Part shown: positions 7,120 to 7,979 of the stretch, one piece after another
Layout of the letters: each line of letters opens with the position of its first letter
Position numbering within the stretch: position 1 is the first letter of the stretch
Source: an uncultured Sphingobacteriia bacterium
GTDB taxonomy: Bacteria > Bacteroidota > Bacteroidia > Chitinophagales > Chitinophagaceae
Direction of reading: 5' to 3'
Assembly: GCA_945957225.1 (NCBI GenBank)
Contig: CAMFKK010000092.1
Location: 1-7,979 of the forward strand
DNA: 7,979 nucleotides
The notes under the pieces: generated by a model
Seen by the model: the letters and a program-made list of their open reading frames with translations, nothing else
What the model was told of the DNA's origin: nothing
Database searches by the model: none
Program-made: the position numbers and the translations under genes

Positions 7120-7934
7120 CTAGTTAGGCCAACCTGGATTTTGTTTCAGGTTTGGATTTCTTTCAATTTCTACCTGTGGAATTGCCCAAGCATTAAGGTA
7201 ATCTCCACCATAAGTATAGGTATTGACATTAGCTCCCCAAACTTGTTTAGATCCATTACCTGCTTGAAAAACAGTGTTCTTCCAGGTATTCCATCTTAAT
7301 TCGTCAAAATAATTAATGCCTTCATTAGGGAACTCTACCCTACGTTCATCACGAACCCTATTTCTTAAATTAGCTTGACTAGAAACATAAGTTCCTTTAG
7401 TTGGATCAGTTTGCTGTAGTGCTGGCATACCTGCTCTTGCACGAACTTCATTCACTTTTAAAATGGCTTCAGGAAGATTATTCAATTCAACCAAAGCTTC
7501 TGCCCACATTAATAGTACATCTGCATAACGAATCAGAGGTAGGTCAATAGGACCATAAGCCCTATTAAGGGTTTCTGCGTTTCCTTCTGCTACAAACTTG
7601 CGATGTAGGTAATAAAAGAAAGTCTGAGTATCCGTTTGTAAATCAAATGTGGGTGAATTAATAGTTCTATAAGGAAATCTGCTGGTAACAGTTTGGTTAC
7701 CGGCTCCTAAAACACCATTATAGTTGCCATAAGGTGTGATCACATTGGCGGCTAATCTTGAATCCCTGCCTGTCCAAGCTTTGCTAATTCTAGCCTCGTT
7801 TCCAACAGCTAAATACTTAGTCATATCAGCCCCACGTGCTGCTGCGGCTGTTCTTTCTGTAGCAGTCAGGCCATCACGCAAAAAATACACTTGTCTAGCA
7901 ACTGGCGTCATGGCATTAAAACCTGGAATAATGG
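7120..7934 (-). CDS. SusD/RagB-family glycan-binding lipoprotein, C-terminal part
   Basis: This is the last about 270 residues of a SusD-like protein, the outer-membrane partner that binds glycan and caps the SusC TonB-dependent transporter. The frame stays open past the Met codon at 7911: the codons before it read IIPGFNA, so that Met is internal. The real sequence stops at 7934, where adapter begins. Family hallmarks are IRYADVLLMWAEALVE, VNEVRARAGMP, DERRVEFPNEGINYFDELRW and the C-terminal AIPQVEIERNPNLKQNPGW. Full-length members usually have 500-600 residues, so about half is missing, including the signal peptide and lipid-attachment Cys. The susC-like gene would be expected further upstream, off the right end. 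The gene ends in TAG. It is very probably the front of the operon that continues with the enzymes at 7015-1255. Confidence 0.95.
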
Positions 7935-7979
7935 CTGTCTCTTATACACATCTCCGAGCCCACGAGACCGGAGCCTATC
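7935..7979 (+). other. Illumina Nextera adapter read-through (artefact)
   Basis: This tail is synthetic. Bases 7935-7953 are the Tn5 mosaic end used in Nextera libraries (CTGTCTCTTATACACATCT). Bases 7954-7968 (CCGAGCCCACGAGAC) are the rest of the Nextera read-2 adapter, 7969-7976 (CGGAGCCT) sits where the 8-base i7 index belongs, and 7977-7979 (ATC) starts the P7 sequence. The order and lengths match the adapter exactly. It must be trimmed, and nothing upstream of the susD-like gene should be read from it. Confidence 0.98.

Noticed and set aside
7909..7911. ATG at 7911 as start of the susD-like gene
   Set aside because: The frame stays open upstream to the adapter border and the product would lack the first half of the family and any signal peptide.
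7935..7953. Natural Tn5/IS50 transposon end
   Set aside because: The 19-base mosaic end is followed directly by Nextera adapter, an index and P7 bases, which is the engineered library construct.

Overview
The window is an AT-rich piece of a Bacteroidota genome carrying part of a polysaccharide utilization locus (PUL). The evidence for the phylum is a SusD/RagB-family protein, a Bacteroidota-style lipoprotein signal (FFSC-KK), almost no Shine-Dalgarno sequences, and a tight gene set of glycan-active enzymes. The protein style suggests a Chitinophagaceae-like or Sphingobacteria-like lineage, but this is inference. The sequence looks like a shotgun contig: both outer genes run off the ends, and the last 45 bases are Illumina Nextera adapter, not genomic DNA.

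Layout from left to right. Bases 1-1224 (+) hold the C-terminal about 407 residues of a type I sulfatase. The rest of the window is on the minus strand and is read right to left as one probable operon: the 3' part of a susD-like gene (7934-7120), a 104-base gap with a strong 9-bp hairpin, a secreted lipoprotein GH16 (7015-6203), a heparinase II/III-type polysaccharide lyase broken by an in-frame TAA (6196-4265), a GH88-type unsaturated uronyl hydrolase (4244-3009), and a two-domain CE1-like esterase plus GH16 enzyme (2970-1255). Gaps between the enzyme genes are 6, 20 and 38 bases. The sulfatase converges on the operon, with 30 bases between their stop codons.

The parts suggest a working model (inference). 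The SusD-like protein, presumably with a SusC partner off the right end, binds the glycan at the surface. The lipoprotein GH16 cuts it there. In the periplasm the lyase makes 4,5-unsaturated uronic acid ends, which the GH88 enzyme removes. The esterase domain takes off acyl groups, the second GH16 domain trims the neutral backbone, and the sulfatase removes sulfate. The predicted substrate is an acylated, uronic-acid-containing and possibly sulfated polysaccharide with beta-linked glucan or galactan stretches. The exact glycan cannot be read from the sequence.

The two points most in need of a second look are the nonsense codon that cuts the signal peptide of the lyase away from its catalytic part, and the adapter tail at 7935-7979. 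There is no gene-free stretch longer than 300 bases, and I saw no RNA gene, CRISPR array, insertion sequence or origin.
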